Of a stretch of 64,000 nucleotides of DNA, positions 17,270 through 26,019 are shown piece by piece. The notes beneath the pieces are model-generated. The model ran no database searches, had not been told where the DNA came from, and saw only the letters and a list, made by a program, of their open reading frames with translations. The DNA is from JAEWSN01 sp942493335. Lineage in GTDB: Bacteria; Bacillota; Clostridia; DSM-8532. Location: the NCBI GenBank assembly GCA_942493335.1, contig OW818693.1, positions 4,526,001 through 4,590,000 of the forward strand, in the 5' to 3' direction. The translations under genes and the position numbers were made by a program. The first letter of the stretch is position 1. Every line of letters begins with the position of its first letter.

Positions 17270-18253
17270 TTGGGTGACATTCTCTCCCAAAATGAGATTG
17301 ACCAGCTGCTTCAACAGCTCAGCACCGGGGAAGTCGATGCGCAGGAATACAAGAAGGATACATCGGAGCGCAAGATCCGCGACCATGATTTCAAGCGTCC
17401 CAGCAAGTTTGCGAAGGATCATATCCGAACGCTGCATTTCATCCATGAGAATTATGCGCGCCTGCTGACGAACTTTCTCTCCGGATATCTCAGGACCCTT
17501 GTGCAGGTGGAAGTCCAGACGGTCGAGGCTCTTCAGTATTCGGAATTCACGAATTCCATCGCCAACCCGGCGGTTCTCGGTGTCGTCGAATTCCCCCCCA
17601 TGGAAGGTGCCATCATCTACGAAATGTCCCCCTCCATCGCGTATGCCCTGATTGACCGGATTCTCGGCGGAAAAGGCGGTACGGTCGAACGGGTTCGCGG
17701 TTTCACGGAAATCGAGATGGCCATCATCATGCGGCTCATGTCACAGATGCTCCAGCTGATGCGCGAACCCTGGGAAAACGTTGAGAAGATCAGGCCGAAT
17801 CTGGACCGCATTGAAACGAACGCCCAGTTCGCCCAGCTCATGTCTCCGAATGAGATGGTCGCGCTGATCACCTTCGTTGCGAAAATCGGCGAGGTGGAAG
17901 GTCTCATCAACCTCTGCGTGCCGCACATGGTGCTCGAACCCTATATGGGCAAATTGTCCACGAAACTCTGGTTCACGATGGTGGAAAAGGGAACGACCGA
18001 AGGAAACCAGGCCGCCATGGAAGCCCGGATCGAGCAGACAACCGTGCCGATGACCGCCATTCTCGGCCACAGCCGGCTTTCCGTCAGGGAATTCCTGATG
18101 CTGCAGACGGGTGACGTGCTGCAGCTGGAAACCCACGTGGACGGCGAACTGGACGTCCTGGTCGGAGACTTGCACAAATTCAAGGCCAAACCCGGCGTCC
18201 GGAACAAGAAGGTCGCCCTGAAGATTACCGAAGTGCGGAAGGAGGACGAGTAA
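17270..18253 (+). CDS. fliM: Flagellar motor switch protein FliM
   Basis: 327 residues. The first residues (MGDILSQNEIDQLLQQL) carry the conserved CheY-P binding peptide LSQxEID. The middle is a CheC-like domain and the C terminus (from about residue 245, TAILGHSRLSVREFLMLQTG) is the SpoA/FliN-like C-ring domain. FliM transmits phospho-CheY binding to FliG. The start is TTG at 17270, supported by GGAAGGAG eight bases before. It ends one base before fliY. Confidence 0.95.
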   Translation: MGDILSQNEIDQLLQQLSTGEVDAQEYKKDTSERKIRDHDFKRPSKFAKDHIRTLHFIHENYARLLTNFLSGYLRTLVQVEVQTVEALQYSEFTNSIANPAVLGVVEFPPMEGAIIYEMSPSIAYALIDRILGGKGGTVERVRGFTEIEMAIIMRLMSQMLQLMREPWENVEKIRPNLDRIETNAQFAQLMSPNEMVALITFVAKIGEVEGLINLCVPHMVLEPYMGKLSTKLWFTMVEKGTTEGNQAAMEARIEQTTVPMTAILGHSRLSVREFLMLQTGDVLQLETHVDGELDVLVGDLHKFKAKPGVRNKKVALKITEVRKEDE

Positions 18254-18254
18254 G

Positions 18255-19535
18255 ATGGGAGACATGCTGTCACAAGCTGAAATCGATGCACTGCTCAGCG
18301 GCGTCGACATGAGCGAAGACGAACCTGCCGCATCCGGCGCGCCTGCTGCCCGCCCCACATTGCTGACGGCTGAGGAAAGGGACGCGCTCGGCGAAATCGG
18401 AAACATCAGCATGGGCACGTCTGCGACGACGCTGTTCGCCCTGCTGGGACAAAAAGTGAACATCACGACGCCGGTCGTGACGGAGACCACCTGGGAAGAG
18501 CTCGTTTCGATGTTCGAAGAGCCCTACGTGGCTGTTCGCGTCCAGTACACGGAAGGTCTTGTGGGCGCCAACCTCCTTGTGATGAAGGAACCGGACGTCA
18601 AGATCATCACGGACCTGATGATGGGGGGGGACGGTTACGGGAACGTGAGCGGCGAGCTCACCGAACTTCATCTTTCCGCCATCAGCGAGGCGATGAACCA
18701 GATGATCGGATCCTCCGCCACCTCGATGTCTTCGATGTTCGACAAACGGGTGGACATTTCTCCTCCAGAGTCCACGCAGGTCCGTCCGGATACGGATCTC
18801 AACAGGATCCGCATCACCCAGGAGGATACCATCGTCAAGATCGCATTTGCCATCACCGTTGGCGATCTCATCGACAGTGAGATCATGCAGCTGATTCCGA
18901 TCACCTTTGCCAAGGAGATGGTGCGAAACCTGCTCAAACCCAAGGTGGAAACGCCCATCGCCCCGTCCCAGGCCGTTCCGCCGCCCATGCAGCAACCTGT
19001 TGCGCAACCCATGCAGCAGCAGCAGCAACCCTACCCGCAGCCCCAGATGCAACAGCCCTATCCGCAGCCGTATCCCAACCAGCAAGCCTGGCAGGGCGAT
19101 CCAGCCGCGCAGATGCCCGGATATCCCCCGCAGGGCGCCTATCCCCAGTATCCCGGCTACCCGCCGCAAATGGGCATGCCGGCGCCGGGGTATGGATACC
19201 CTCCCCAGCAGATGCAGCAGGTCGCGCCCATCAATGTGCAGCCTGCGCAGTTCCAGTCCTTCGAACCCGGTCCGGAAGATTTTGACCGGAAGAACATGAG
19301 CCTGTTGATGGATGTTCCCCTGCAGGTCACCGTGGAGCTCGGCCGGACCACCAAGCGGATACGTGAAATTCTCGAGTTTGGGACGGGATCCGTTGTCGAG
19401 TTGGACAAGCTGGCCGGCGAACCGGTCGACATTCTTGTCAATGGCAAGAATGTGGCGAAAGGAGAAGTCGTGGTCATCGACGAAAGTTTTGGCGTTCGCA
19501 TCACGGATATTCTTCATCCGTCGAAACGGCTCTGA
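18255..19535 (+). CDS. fliY: Flagellar switch/CheY-P phosphatase FliY (FliN domain protein)
   Basis: 426 residues. N terminus LSQAEIDALLSGVDMS is a CheY-P binding peptide like that of FliM. Residues about 35-225 are a CheC-like phosphatase domain with both active-site helices (ALGEIGNISMG and SEAMNQMIGS). Residues about 235-345 are a linker very rich in Gln, Pro, Tyr and Met. The C-terminal 80 residues are a FliN/SpoA domain (DVPLQVTVELGRTTKRIRE). FliY both builds the C ring and dephosphorylates CheY-P. The linker is notably long and repetitive. Confidence 0.92.
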   Translation: MGDMLSQAEIDALLSGVDMSEDEPAASGAPAARPTLLTAEERDALGEIGNISMGTSATTLFALLGQKVNITTPVVTETTWEELVSMFEEPYVAVRVQYTEGLVGANLLVMKEPDVKIITDLMMGGDGYGNVSGELTELHLSAISEAMNQMIGSSATSMSSMFDKRVDISPPESTQVRPDTDLNRIRITQEDTIVKIAFAITVGDLIDSEIMQLIPITFAKEMVRNLLKPKVETPIAPSQAVPPPMQQPVAQPMQQQQQPYPQPQMQQPYPQPYPNQQAWQGDPAAQMPGYPPQGAYPQYPGYPPQMGMPAPGYGYPPQQMQQVAPINVQPAQFQSFEPGPEDFDRKNMSLLMDVPLQVTVELGRTTKRIREILEFGTGSVVELDKLAGEPVDILVNGKNVAKGEVVVIDESFGVRITDILHPSKRL

Positions 19536-19658
19536 CAAGCGGCAAAGCATACCGCCGCAATGGCCTTGCGTCCCCGTTGCCTCCGGACAGACGGCGGCAG
19601 GGATGGGGAAAACCCCGAATAATTGTCGCTTTACGCAGTTTTCTTGAAATACTGGTTA

Positions 19659-19687
19659 TTTACAAAGGAAAACGGGTGGTATATAAA
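19659..19687 (+). promoter_or_regulatory. Internal sigma-A-type promoter before cheY
   Basis: TTTACA (19659-19664), 17 bp and TATAAA (19682-19687) lie 34 bp before the cheY start, in an AT-rich 185-bp gap that breaks the otherwise tight operon. It could give cheY and the export genes their own expression. Confidence 0.45.
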
Positions 19688-19720
19688 GAGAGAAGTAACA
19701 TTTGAGGAGAGGATTCAGGT

Positions 19721-20080
19721 ATGGCGAATATTCTGATCGTAGACGATGCCGCTTTCATGCGCATGATGATCAAGGACATTCTTTCCAAGAATGGATACAT
19801 TGTCGTTGGGGAAGCTGAAAACGGGCTCAAGGCGGTGGAGAAGTTCAAGGAACTAACCCCCGATCTGGTCATCATGGACATCACCATGCCGGAAATGGAC
19901 GGAATTCAGGCGGTCAAACAGATCAAGACGATCAACAGCGCCGCGAAGATCATCATGTGCTCCGCCATGGGCCAGCAGGCCATGGTCATCGAGTCCATCC
20001 AGGCCGGAGCGCGTGATTTCATCGTGAAGCCTTTCCAGGCGGATCGGGTCATCGAGGCTGTGAAGAAAGTCGTGGGCTGA
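19721..20080 (+). CDS. cheY: Chemotaxis response regulator CheY
   Basis: 119 residues, a single receiver domain. Acidic pocket residues VDDA (about 8-11), phospho-acceptor Asp in LVIMDITMPEMDG (about residue 54), the switch region CSAMGQ and Lys in FIVKPF are all present. CheY, phosphorylated by CheA, binds FliM and FliY to alter motor rotation. TTGAGGAGAGG is the ribosome site. In this operon type cheY sits between fliY and fliO. Confidence 0.95.
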   Translation: MANILIVDDAAFMRMMIKDILSKNGYIVVGEAENGLKAVEKFKELTPDLVIMDITMPEMDGIQAVKQIKTINSAAKIIMCSAMGQQAMVIESIQAGARDFIVKPFQADRVIEAVKKVVG

Positions 20081-20095
20081 CCGGAATAGGAAGCT

Positions 20096-20539
20096 ATGGC
20101 ACAAGGTAGCAGTTTTCTGGACTTTCTCGGGTATCTGATCGTTTTTTGTGCCATCCTCTTTCTTGCCTGGCTGACCACGCGGTTCGTCGGGAAGCGGGCT
20201 GTCGGGGATGGCCGGGCAAAGCGCATGAAGGTTGTGGAGACCCTCTCTTTGGGGGTGGACCGCAGCCTTTTGCTTGTTCGTGTCGGTGAGAAGCATTATC
20301 TGATGGCTGCAAGCCGGGGGCGGATGGATTTCATGTCGGAGGTGGATCCGGGTGAGCCATCGGTTGAGTCGGAGCGCCCCGCAGACTTTCGCGCCATCCT
20401 GGAACGGTATTCCGGTCTTGGCGAGCGGGCGGACAGGCAGGCGGGTTCGGAAGGCGACACGGCGTCAGGTCCGGATTCGAACCCTTTGCAGAGTGGGATC
20501 CGCCGTTTGAAAAAAATCAACGGAAACGCGAAGAATTGA
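20096..20539 (+). CDS. fliO: Flagellar biosynthesis protein FliO/FliZ
   Basis: 147 residues. A single membrane helix near the N terminus (FLGYLIVFCAILFLAWLTTR) is followed by the small FliO cytoplasmic domain, with the family stretch KRMKVVETLSLGVDRSLLLV and VGEKHYLMAAS. FliO helps assemble the FliP-FliR export gate. The tail is charged and likely disordered. Position before fliP is standard; B. subtilis calls the homologue fliZ. Confidence 0.85.
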   Translation: MAQGSSFLDFLGYLIVFCAILFLAWLTTRFVGKRAVGDGRAKRMKVVETLSLGVDRSLLLVRVGEKHYLMAASRGRMDFMSEVDPGEPSVESERPADFRAILERYSGLGERADRQAGSEGDTASGPDSNPLQSGIRRLKKINGNAKN

Positions 20540-20585
20540 CGCCGGCGAGTGGATGCGCGCACGGAGGCGGAAAAGGAATCACGGA

Positions 20586-21356
20586 ATGCGAAAGAAAAAA
20601 TGGTGGGTCTTCCTTGTCCTGATCCTTGCCTTGACAGGCTTGACCTGTACGGTGGCGCTTGCCGCGGCCCCTGGCATATCCGTCACCAACAACGGCATCA
20701 CCATCGGAAACACGGACGATCCGACGCAGATCGCATCAAGCATCAGGCTTTTGCTTTTGTTGACCGTCCTCTCGCTTCTGCCTTCGATTCTGATCATGAT
20801 GACTTCCTTCACCCGGATCATCATTGTTCTCGGCTTCCTGCGCAACTCCATGGGCACCCAGCAGGCTCCTCCGAACCAGATTCTCATCGGGCTCGCGCTG
20901 TTCCTTACGTTCTTCATCATGACACCGACGGTGGCGCGCCTCAACAATGAGGCGCTTCAGCCATTTTCCGACGGGAAAATCGGCATCGAGGAAGCCATGG
21001 ACACCTCCTCCCTCATCATGAAGGAGTTCATGCTCAAGCAGACCGGCGAGAAGGAACTGGCCCTTTTTGCGGGCATGGCCGGCGAACAGGCGCCTGAAAA
21101 GCTGACGGATCTGCCCCTGACGGTTGTAACCCCCGCTTTCATGATCGGAGAGCTGAAGAAGGCCTTTCAGATGGGTTTCATGCTGTACATTCCATTTCTG
21201 GTCGTGGACATGGTCGTTGCCAGCACCCTGATGGCCATGGGCATGATGATGCTGCCGCCGGTCATGATCTCGCTGCCGTTCAAGATCCTGCTCTTCCTGC
21301 TCGTGGACGGCTGGCATCTCATCTCCGACATTCTGGTCCGTTCGTTCGTCAAGTAG
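20586..21356 (+). CDS. fliP: Flagellar export gate protein FliP
   Basis: 256 residues. A cleavable signal peptide (MRKKKWWVFLVLILALTGL, ending near VALAAAPG) is followed by the FliP domain with ILIMMTSFTRIIIVLGFLRN and the late ASTLMAMGMMMLPPVMISLP segment. FliP with FliQ and FliR forms the helical core of the export gate. ATG 20586 fits the signal peptide; an earlier in-frame ATG at 20553 would add 11 basic residues. Confidence 0.93.
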   Translation: MRKKKWWVFLVLILALTGLTCTVALAAAPGISVTNNGITIGNTDDPTQIASSIRLLLLLTVLSLLPSILIMMTSFTRIIIVLGFLRNSMGTQQAPPNQILIGLALFLTFFIMTPTVARLNNEALQPFSDGKIGIEEAMDTSSLIMKEFMLKQTGEKELALFAGMAGEQAPEKLTDLPLTVVTPAFMIGELKKAFQMGFMLYIPFLVVDMVVASTLMAMGMMMLPPVMISLPFKILLFLLVDGWHLISDILVRSFVK

Positions 21357-21379
21357 TCCGGCGGAGAGGAGGGGAGTCA

Positions 21380-21649
21380 GTGGAACAATACCTGCTTGAT
21401 CTGGCGCGTGACGCCATGATGACCACCCTCAAGGTATCCATGCCCGTCATGCTGATCGGCCTGATCGTGGGTCTGATCGTCAGCATCATCCAGGCCACGA
21501 CACAGATTCAGGAGCAGTCCCTGCACTTCGTCCCCAAGATCCTCGCGATGCTGGTCAGTCTGTTGCTGCTTGGCTCCTGGATGCTGACAATGATGAAGGA
21601 ATTCACCTTGCGGGTTTTCAACGGCATGCTCACGTTCATTGGGATGTAA
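21380..21649 (+). CDS. fliQ: Flagellar export gate protein FliQ
   Basis: 89 residues with two membrane helices (MPVMLIGLIVGLIVSIIQAT and ILAMLVSLLLLGSWMLTMM) around the conserved TQIQEQSLHFVPK loop. FliQ is the four-copy subunit of the FliPQR gate. The start is GTG, with GGAGGGGAG upstream. A 228-bp gap holding a tandem repeat separates it from fliR, while these genes are normally adjacent. Confidence 0.95.
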   Translation: MEQYLLDLARDAMMTTLKVSMPVMLIGLIVGLIVSIIQATTQIQEQSLHFVPKILAMLVSLLLLGSWMLTMMKEFTLRVFNGMLTFIGM

Positions 21650-21650
21650 A

Positions 21651-21844
21651 CGAAGCCGGAACGGGGACAGCCCTTATTCAAAACAGAAAGGCGGGTTTGG
21701 CCGTTGTGTTTTGAAACCATAGGGATGTGCGCGCTCCGGCAAGTCAACGAAGCCGGAGCGGGGACAGCCCTTATTCAAAACAGAAAGGCGGGTTTGGCCG
21801 TTGTGTTTTGAAACCATAGGGATGTGCGCGCTCCGGCAAGTCAA
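21651..21844. repeat. Palindromic element in two tandem 97-bp copies between fliQ and fliR
   Basis: Two direct copies (21651-21747, 21748-21844), nearly identical; the difference seen is CCGGAACG versus CCGGAGCG. A third copy begins with CGAAGCCG at 21845 and then diverges. Each copy holds an 84-bp inverted repeat: CCGGAGCG with CGCGCTCCGG outside, and AGCCCTTATTCAAAACA with TGTTTTGAAACCATAGGG inside. The inner part matches the elements near 343-528 and 48103. It lies inside an operon. Confidence 0.85.
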
Positions 21845-21877
21845 CGAAGCCGCAGTGCGCCGGAACGGGGAGGAATA

Positions 21878-22663
21878 TTGACCATACCTTTTGACGCGCT
21901 TTCAGGCGCATGGGATGTCTTTCTGCTGGTGTTCGTCAGGCTGACGGGCATTTTTGTCATGTCGCCCATCTTCGGCAGGAACAATGTCCCGGCCACCTTC
22001 AAGGTTGGTTTTACATTCATGATGTCGATTCTGGTCGTCCAGGGCGTAAAAATGCCGGATCTGGCTCCGTGGAATTCCCTGATGGGCTGGATCGTCCTGC
22101 TCGGGAAGGAGTTCCTGATCGGCCTCATGCTTGGTTTTCTCGCCTACGCCATTTTTTCCGTGATGTATGTGGCCGGCCAGCTCATCGACATGCGCGTAGG
22201 CTTCGGCATGGTCAATGTGTTCGACCCGATCAGCAACGTGCAGGTTCCCATCACGGCGAACTTCTATATCATCCTTGCGACCATGATCATGCTTGTGACG
22301 GACGGGCACCTGCTCATGCTCCTTTCCCTGACGGAAAGCTTCACGAAGCTCCCGATCGGGGCGGTCAGCTTCACAGCGCCGCTCATCGACCAGATGATCC
22401 GCCTCATGGGCACCATCTTCGAAATCGGATTCAAAATCGCGGCACCCGTCACTGTGGCCATCATGGTCACGGACATGGCGCTCGGCATCATTTCGAAGTC
22501 GGTCCCCCAGATGAATGTGTTCATGCTCGGCATGCCGGTGAAGATCATCATGGGCCTTCTGATCATCTTCGTCACGATGACGTCTTTCCACGGCATTGTC
22601 AATTTTCTGATGGGCGGAACCTTCAAGGAAATGGAAGCCTTTCTGAAAGCGGCGAGGGGGTGA
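21878..22663 (+). CDS. fliR: Flagellar export gate protein FliR
   Basis: 261 residues with about six membrane helices (for example LLVFVRLTGIFVMSPIFGR early and PVKIIMGLLIIFVTMTSF late). The motif MRVGFGMVNVFDP is typical of FliR. One FliR completes the FliP5Q4R1 gate. TTG at 21878 is the likely start: GGGGAGGAA lies five bases upstream and the longer frame would run back into the repeat. It ends four bases before flhB. Confidence 0.92.
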   Translation: MTIPFDALSGAWDVFLLVFVRLTGIFVMSPIFGRNNVPATFKVGFTFMMSILVVQGVKMPDLAPWNSLMGWIVLLGKEFLIGLMLGFLAYAIFSVMYVAGQLIDMRVGFGMVNVFDPISNVQVPITANFYIILATMIMLVTDGHLLMLLSLTESFTKLPIGAVSFTAPLIDQMIRLMGTIFEIGFKIAAPVTVAIMVTDMALGIISKSVPQMNVFMLGMPVKIIMGLLIIFVTMTSFHGIVNFLMGGTFKEMEAFLKAARG

Positions 22664-22667
22664 TCGG

Positions 22668-23771
22668 ATGGCTGTCCGCATGAACCTCCAGCTTTTTTCC
22701 CAGGCAGGGGACAAGACGGAAAAGGCAACCCCCAAGAAGCGGCAGGATCTGCGGAAAAAGGGGCAGGTGAACCAGAGCCGCGAGGTGCCCGCCACGCTGC
22801 TGCTGCTCTGCATGTTCCTCTCGATGCGCTTGTTCGGACCCTTCATCATCCGCGAAACCATGGCCACCTTCAGCTTCTTCTTCGCGGAAATGACAGCGTC
22901 GACTTCTCTGGAGGATCCGAATGAGATCATGCGGCTCTTTACGTATGCGCTTCTGCAGACTGCGAAAATGGCCGGGCCGTTCTTCCTGATCGCCATGCTC
23001 ATCGGCGCACTTGGAAGCATAGTCCAGGTCGGTTTCATGTTCACCCTGGATCCGCTCATACCAAAGTTCAGCAAGCTGAACCCCTTTACCGGTCTGAAAC
23101 GCATGTTTTCCTCGCGTTCCCTTTTCGAAATGCTCAAATCCATCGGCAAGGTGATTCTCGTCATCTGGGTAGCCTGGTCCTCCATTTCCGCCGAACTTGG
23201 CAACATGGCGGGATTGATGGATCTGGATCTGAAATCGATCATCGCCTACATGCTGAAGGTCACACTCGACATTTCGATCAAGGTCTGCTTTGCCCTGCTG
23301 ATCATCGCTGTGCTGGATTTTGCCTTCCAGTTCCGCCAGCACGAGAAGGAAATCCGGATGACGAAGCAGGAAATCAAGGAAGAATACAAACAGATGGAGG
23401 GAAGCCCGGAAATCCGCCAGCGCATCAAGCAGAAACAACGGGAGATCTCCATGCGGCGCATGATGCAGGAGGTGCCGAAGGCGGATGTGGTCATCACCAA
23501 CCCCACGCACTTCGCCGTCGCCATCAAGTACGATCCCGCGTTGGGCGAAGCCCCGGTCGTCCTGGCGAAGGGCGCTGATTTTCTGGCTGCACGCATCCGG
23601 GAAATCGCAACGGCCAATCATGTGCGCCTTGTGGAAAACCGTCCCCTCGCCCAGGCCCTGTACAGCCAGGTCGATATCGGGAAACCCGTCCCCCCCGAAC
23701 TCTACAAGGCCGTCGCTGAGGTTCTTGCCTTCGTGTACGGCATGCAGGGCGGAAAGGTGGGCCGGAAGTGA
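22668..23771 (+). CDS. flhB: Flagellar export switch protein FlhB
   Basis: 367 residues: four membrane helices in the first about 215 residues, then the cytoplasmic switch domain. The autocleavage motif NPTH is intact (VVITNPTHFAVAIKYD, about residue 277). The N terminus DKTEKATPKKRQDLRKKGQV is the conserved family start. FlhB changes export specificity from rod/hook to filament substrates on a signal from FliK. The ATG follows GAGGGGGTGATC. Confidence 0.95.
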   Translation: MAVRMNLQLFSQAGDKTEKATPKKRQDLRKKGQVNQSREVPATLLLLCMFLSMRLFGPFIIRETMATFSFFFAEMTASTSLEDPNEIMRLFTYALLQTAKMAGPFFLIAMLIGALGSIVQVGFMFTLDPLIPKFSKLNPFTGLKRMFSSRSLFEMLKSIGKVILVIWVAWSSISAELGNMAGLMDLDLKSIIAYMLKVTLDISIKVCFALLIIAVLDFAFQFRQHEKEIRMTKQEIKEEYKQMEGSPEIRQRIKQKQREISMRRMMQEVPKADVVITNPTHFAVAIKYDPALGEAPVVLAKGADFLAARIREIATANHVRLVENRPLAQALYSQVDIGKPVPPELYKAVAEVLAFVYGMQGGKVGRK

Positions 23772-23787
23772 GGTGCAGCCCGCATCC

Positions 23788-23816
23788 TTGTAAGGATCGG
23801 TGTTTTCCGCTACAAT
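23788..23816 (+). promoter_or_regulatory. Internal sigma-A-type promoter before flhA
   Basis: TTGTAA (23788-23793), 17 bp, TACAAT (23811-23816), in the 139-bp gap between flhB and flhA. The start codon of flhA is 95 bp further on. It would let flhA, flhF, flhG and the che genes be expressed apart from the upstream operon. Confidence 0.5.
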
Positions 23817-23910
23817 GAAAGGGTATGAACAGGTTGAAAAAGGTTCGGAAGCCGGCAATGCCGCCTGACCGGGCATACGAAGGAAAAAACCGCGGATGGG
23901 AGGGTGGTCC

Positions 23911-25938
23911 ATGAAAAACCAGAACCTGTATGTGGCCATTTTCGTCGTGGTCATCGTCCTGGTCATCATCGTCCCCATCAATACGGTCCTGCTCGACTTG
24001 CTGTTGGTCCTCAACATCACCGTGTCCCTGCTCATCGTCGTCAATGCCGTCTATGCGACAGACGCCCTCTCAATGGCGGCTTTTCCCACCATGCTGCTCT
24101 TTACGACCCTGTTTCGTCTTTCCCTCAACATCGCCTCCACCCGTCTCATCATCGGCAAGGGGGAAGCCGGGGAGGTCATTGCGACATTCGGCAGTTTCGT
24201 AGGCGGCGACAATCTTGTTGTCGGTTTCATTGTGTTTCTCATCATCATCATCGTCCAGTTTCTCGTCATCACGCGCGGCGCGGAACGCGTTTCAGAAGTC
24301 GCCGCCCGATTCACCCTCGACGCGATGCCCGGCAAACAGATGGCCATCGATGCGGATCTCAATTCAGGACTCATCAGCGATATGGATGCCAAGGAGCGGC
24401 GGAAGCGGATCCAGCGCGAAGCGGACTTTTATGGTGCCATGGACGGCGCCTCGAAATTCGTCAAGAACGATGCCATCGCAGGGATTATTGTCACGGTCGT
24501 CAACATCATCGGCGGCATCATCATGGGCATGGTCTTTCTAAACCTTGACATCATGGAGGCGCTGACACGCTACACCATCCTCACCATCGGGGACGGTCTC
24601 GTCAGTCAGGTCCCGGCATTGCTCATCTCCGTGGCGACGGGCATCATCGTCACCCGTGCGGCCGCCGAAGGGGACCTGGGCGCTGATCTTGTCAACCAGC
24701 TTCTTGGCAGTTCGCGTGTTCTGTTTATTGCAGCCGGCGCCTGTCTGATCCTGGTTCCGATTCTCGCACAGCTTTCCCTCGTCCTGATTGCGGCAGGCCT
24801 TGTGTTCCTCGGTCTGCGCCTGCAGCGGGTGAAGAAGCAGGTCGTCGCCAAGGAAGAAAAGCGGGCGGAGGATCAGGAAGTGGAGGAAATCAGGAAACCG
24901 GAGAACGTGGTTTCCCTGCTGCAGGTGGATCCGATCGAACTCGAATTCGGTTATGGCATCATTCCGCTTGCGGATACGAATCAAGGCGGGGATCTGCTGG
25001 ACCGGGTCGTCATGATCCGCCGGCAGCTTGCGGTCGAACTCGGTGTCGTGGTCCCCACGATTCGTCTGCGGGACAACATCCAGCTCAACCCCAACCAGTA
25101 CATCGTGAAGATCAAGGGCGTGGAGGTCGCGCGCGGGGACCTTCTGCTTGACCATTTCATGGCCATGAATCCCGGTACCGTGGAGGAGGACATCGAAGGC
25201 ATTCCCACCACGGAACCCGCATTCGGGCTTCCCGCCCTGTGGATTGCGGATTCCATGCGTGACCGGGCGGAAATGCTCGGATTCACGGTCGTGGATCCTC
25301 CCTCGATCATTGCCACGCACATGACGGAAGTGGTCCGCCGGTATGCCCATGAACTGTTGGGCCGTCAGGATGTCCAGTCGTTGCTGGACAATGTGAGAAC
25401 GAGCAATCCGGTCGTGGTGGATGAGGTGGTGCCGAAGATGCTTTCCATCGGCGAGATCCAGAAGGTGCTTGCCAATCTTCTCAGGGAAGGCGTTTCCATT
25501 CGTGACATGATTACGATTCTGGAAACACTGGCCGATTACGCACCGGTGACACGGGATCCGGACCTGTTGACGGAATATGTCCGGCAAGGTTTGGGCCGCG
25601 CCATCTCGCATGCCGTCATGAACAACTCCCCGAACGAGGTCATCACCCTGGATCCCCGGCTTGAACAGATGATCATGGATTCCGTGCAGAAGACGGAAGC
25701 CGGATCCTTCCTTGCCATGGATCCCGGCGTATCCGGCCGGATTGTCGGGAACGCGGCGAAACAGGCGGAGCGTCTGGCGCAGACCGGGCGTCAGCCGATT
25801 GTCCTCGCTTCACCGGTCGTGAGGCTCTATTTCAAACGGATGACGGAGCAGGCCATCCCCGGGCTCGTCGTCCTTTCCTACAATGAAATCGATCCATCGC
25901 TGGATATCCAGTCCATCGGCATCATCAATGCGACCTGA
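23911..25938 (+). CDS. flhA: Flagellar export protein FlhA
   Basis: 675 residues. About eight membrane helices occupy the first 310 residues, with the FHIPEP signature RFTLDAMPGKQMAIDADLNS near residue 140. The large cytoplasmic domain (about 340-675) forms the nonameric ring that docks chaperone-cargo complexes. Start ATG 23911 is chosen because GGGAGGG lies before it; an in-frame ATG 15 bases earlier has no site. FlhA also takes part in energising export by proton flow. Confidence 0.95.
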   Translation: MKNQNLYVAIFVVVIVLVIIVPINTVLLDLLLVLNITVSLLIVVNAVYATDALSMAAFPTMLLFTTLFRLSLNIASTRLIIGKGEAGEVIATFGSFVGGDNLVVGFIVFLIIIIVQFLVITRGAERVSEVAARFTLDAMPGKQMAIDADLNSGLISDMDAKERRKRIQREADFYGAMDGASKFVKNDAIAGIIVTVVNIIGGIIMGMVFLNLDIMEALTRYTILTIGDGLVSQVPALLISVATGIIVTRAAAEGDLGADLVNQLLGSSRVLFIAAGACLILVPILAQLSLVLIAAGLVFLGLRLQRVKKQVVAKEEKRAEDQEVEEIRKPENVVSLLQVDPIELEFGYGIIPLADTNQGGDLLDRVVMIRRQLAVELGVVVPTIRLRDNIQLNPNQYIVKIKGVEVARGDLLLDHFMAMNPGTVEEDIEGIPTTEPAFGLPALWIADSMRDRAEMLGFTVVDPPSIIATHMTEVVRRYAHELLGRQDVQSLLDNVRTSNPVVVDEVVPKMLSIGEIQKVLANLLREGVSIRDMITILETLADYAPVTRDPDLLTEYVRQGLGRAISHAVMNNSPNEVITLDPRLEQMIMDSVQKTEAGSFLAMDPGVSGRIVGNAAKQAERLAQTGRQPIVLASPVVRLYFKRMTEQAIPGLVVLSYNEIDPSLDIQSIGIINAT

Positions 25939-26019
25939 CGCGGGCATGACGCCCGTGGGAACATGGACAGGCCAAAGTGCGCAGGATGCGGCAAGGCATG
26001 AAATGACCCGGAGGAAACC

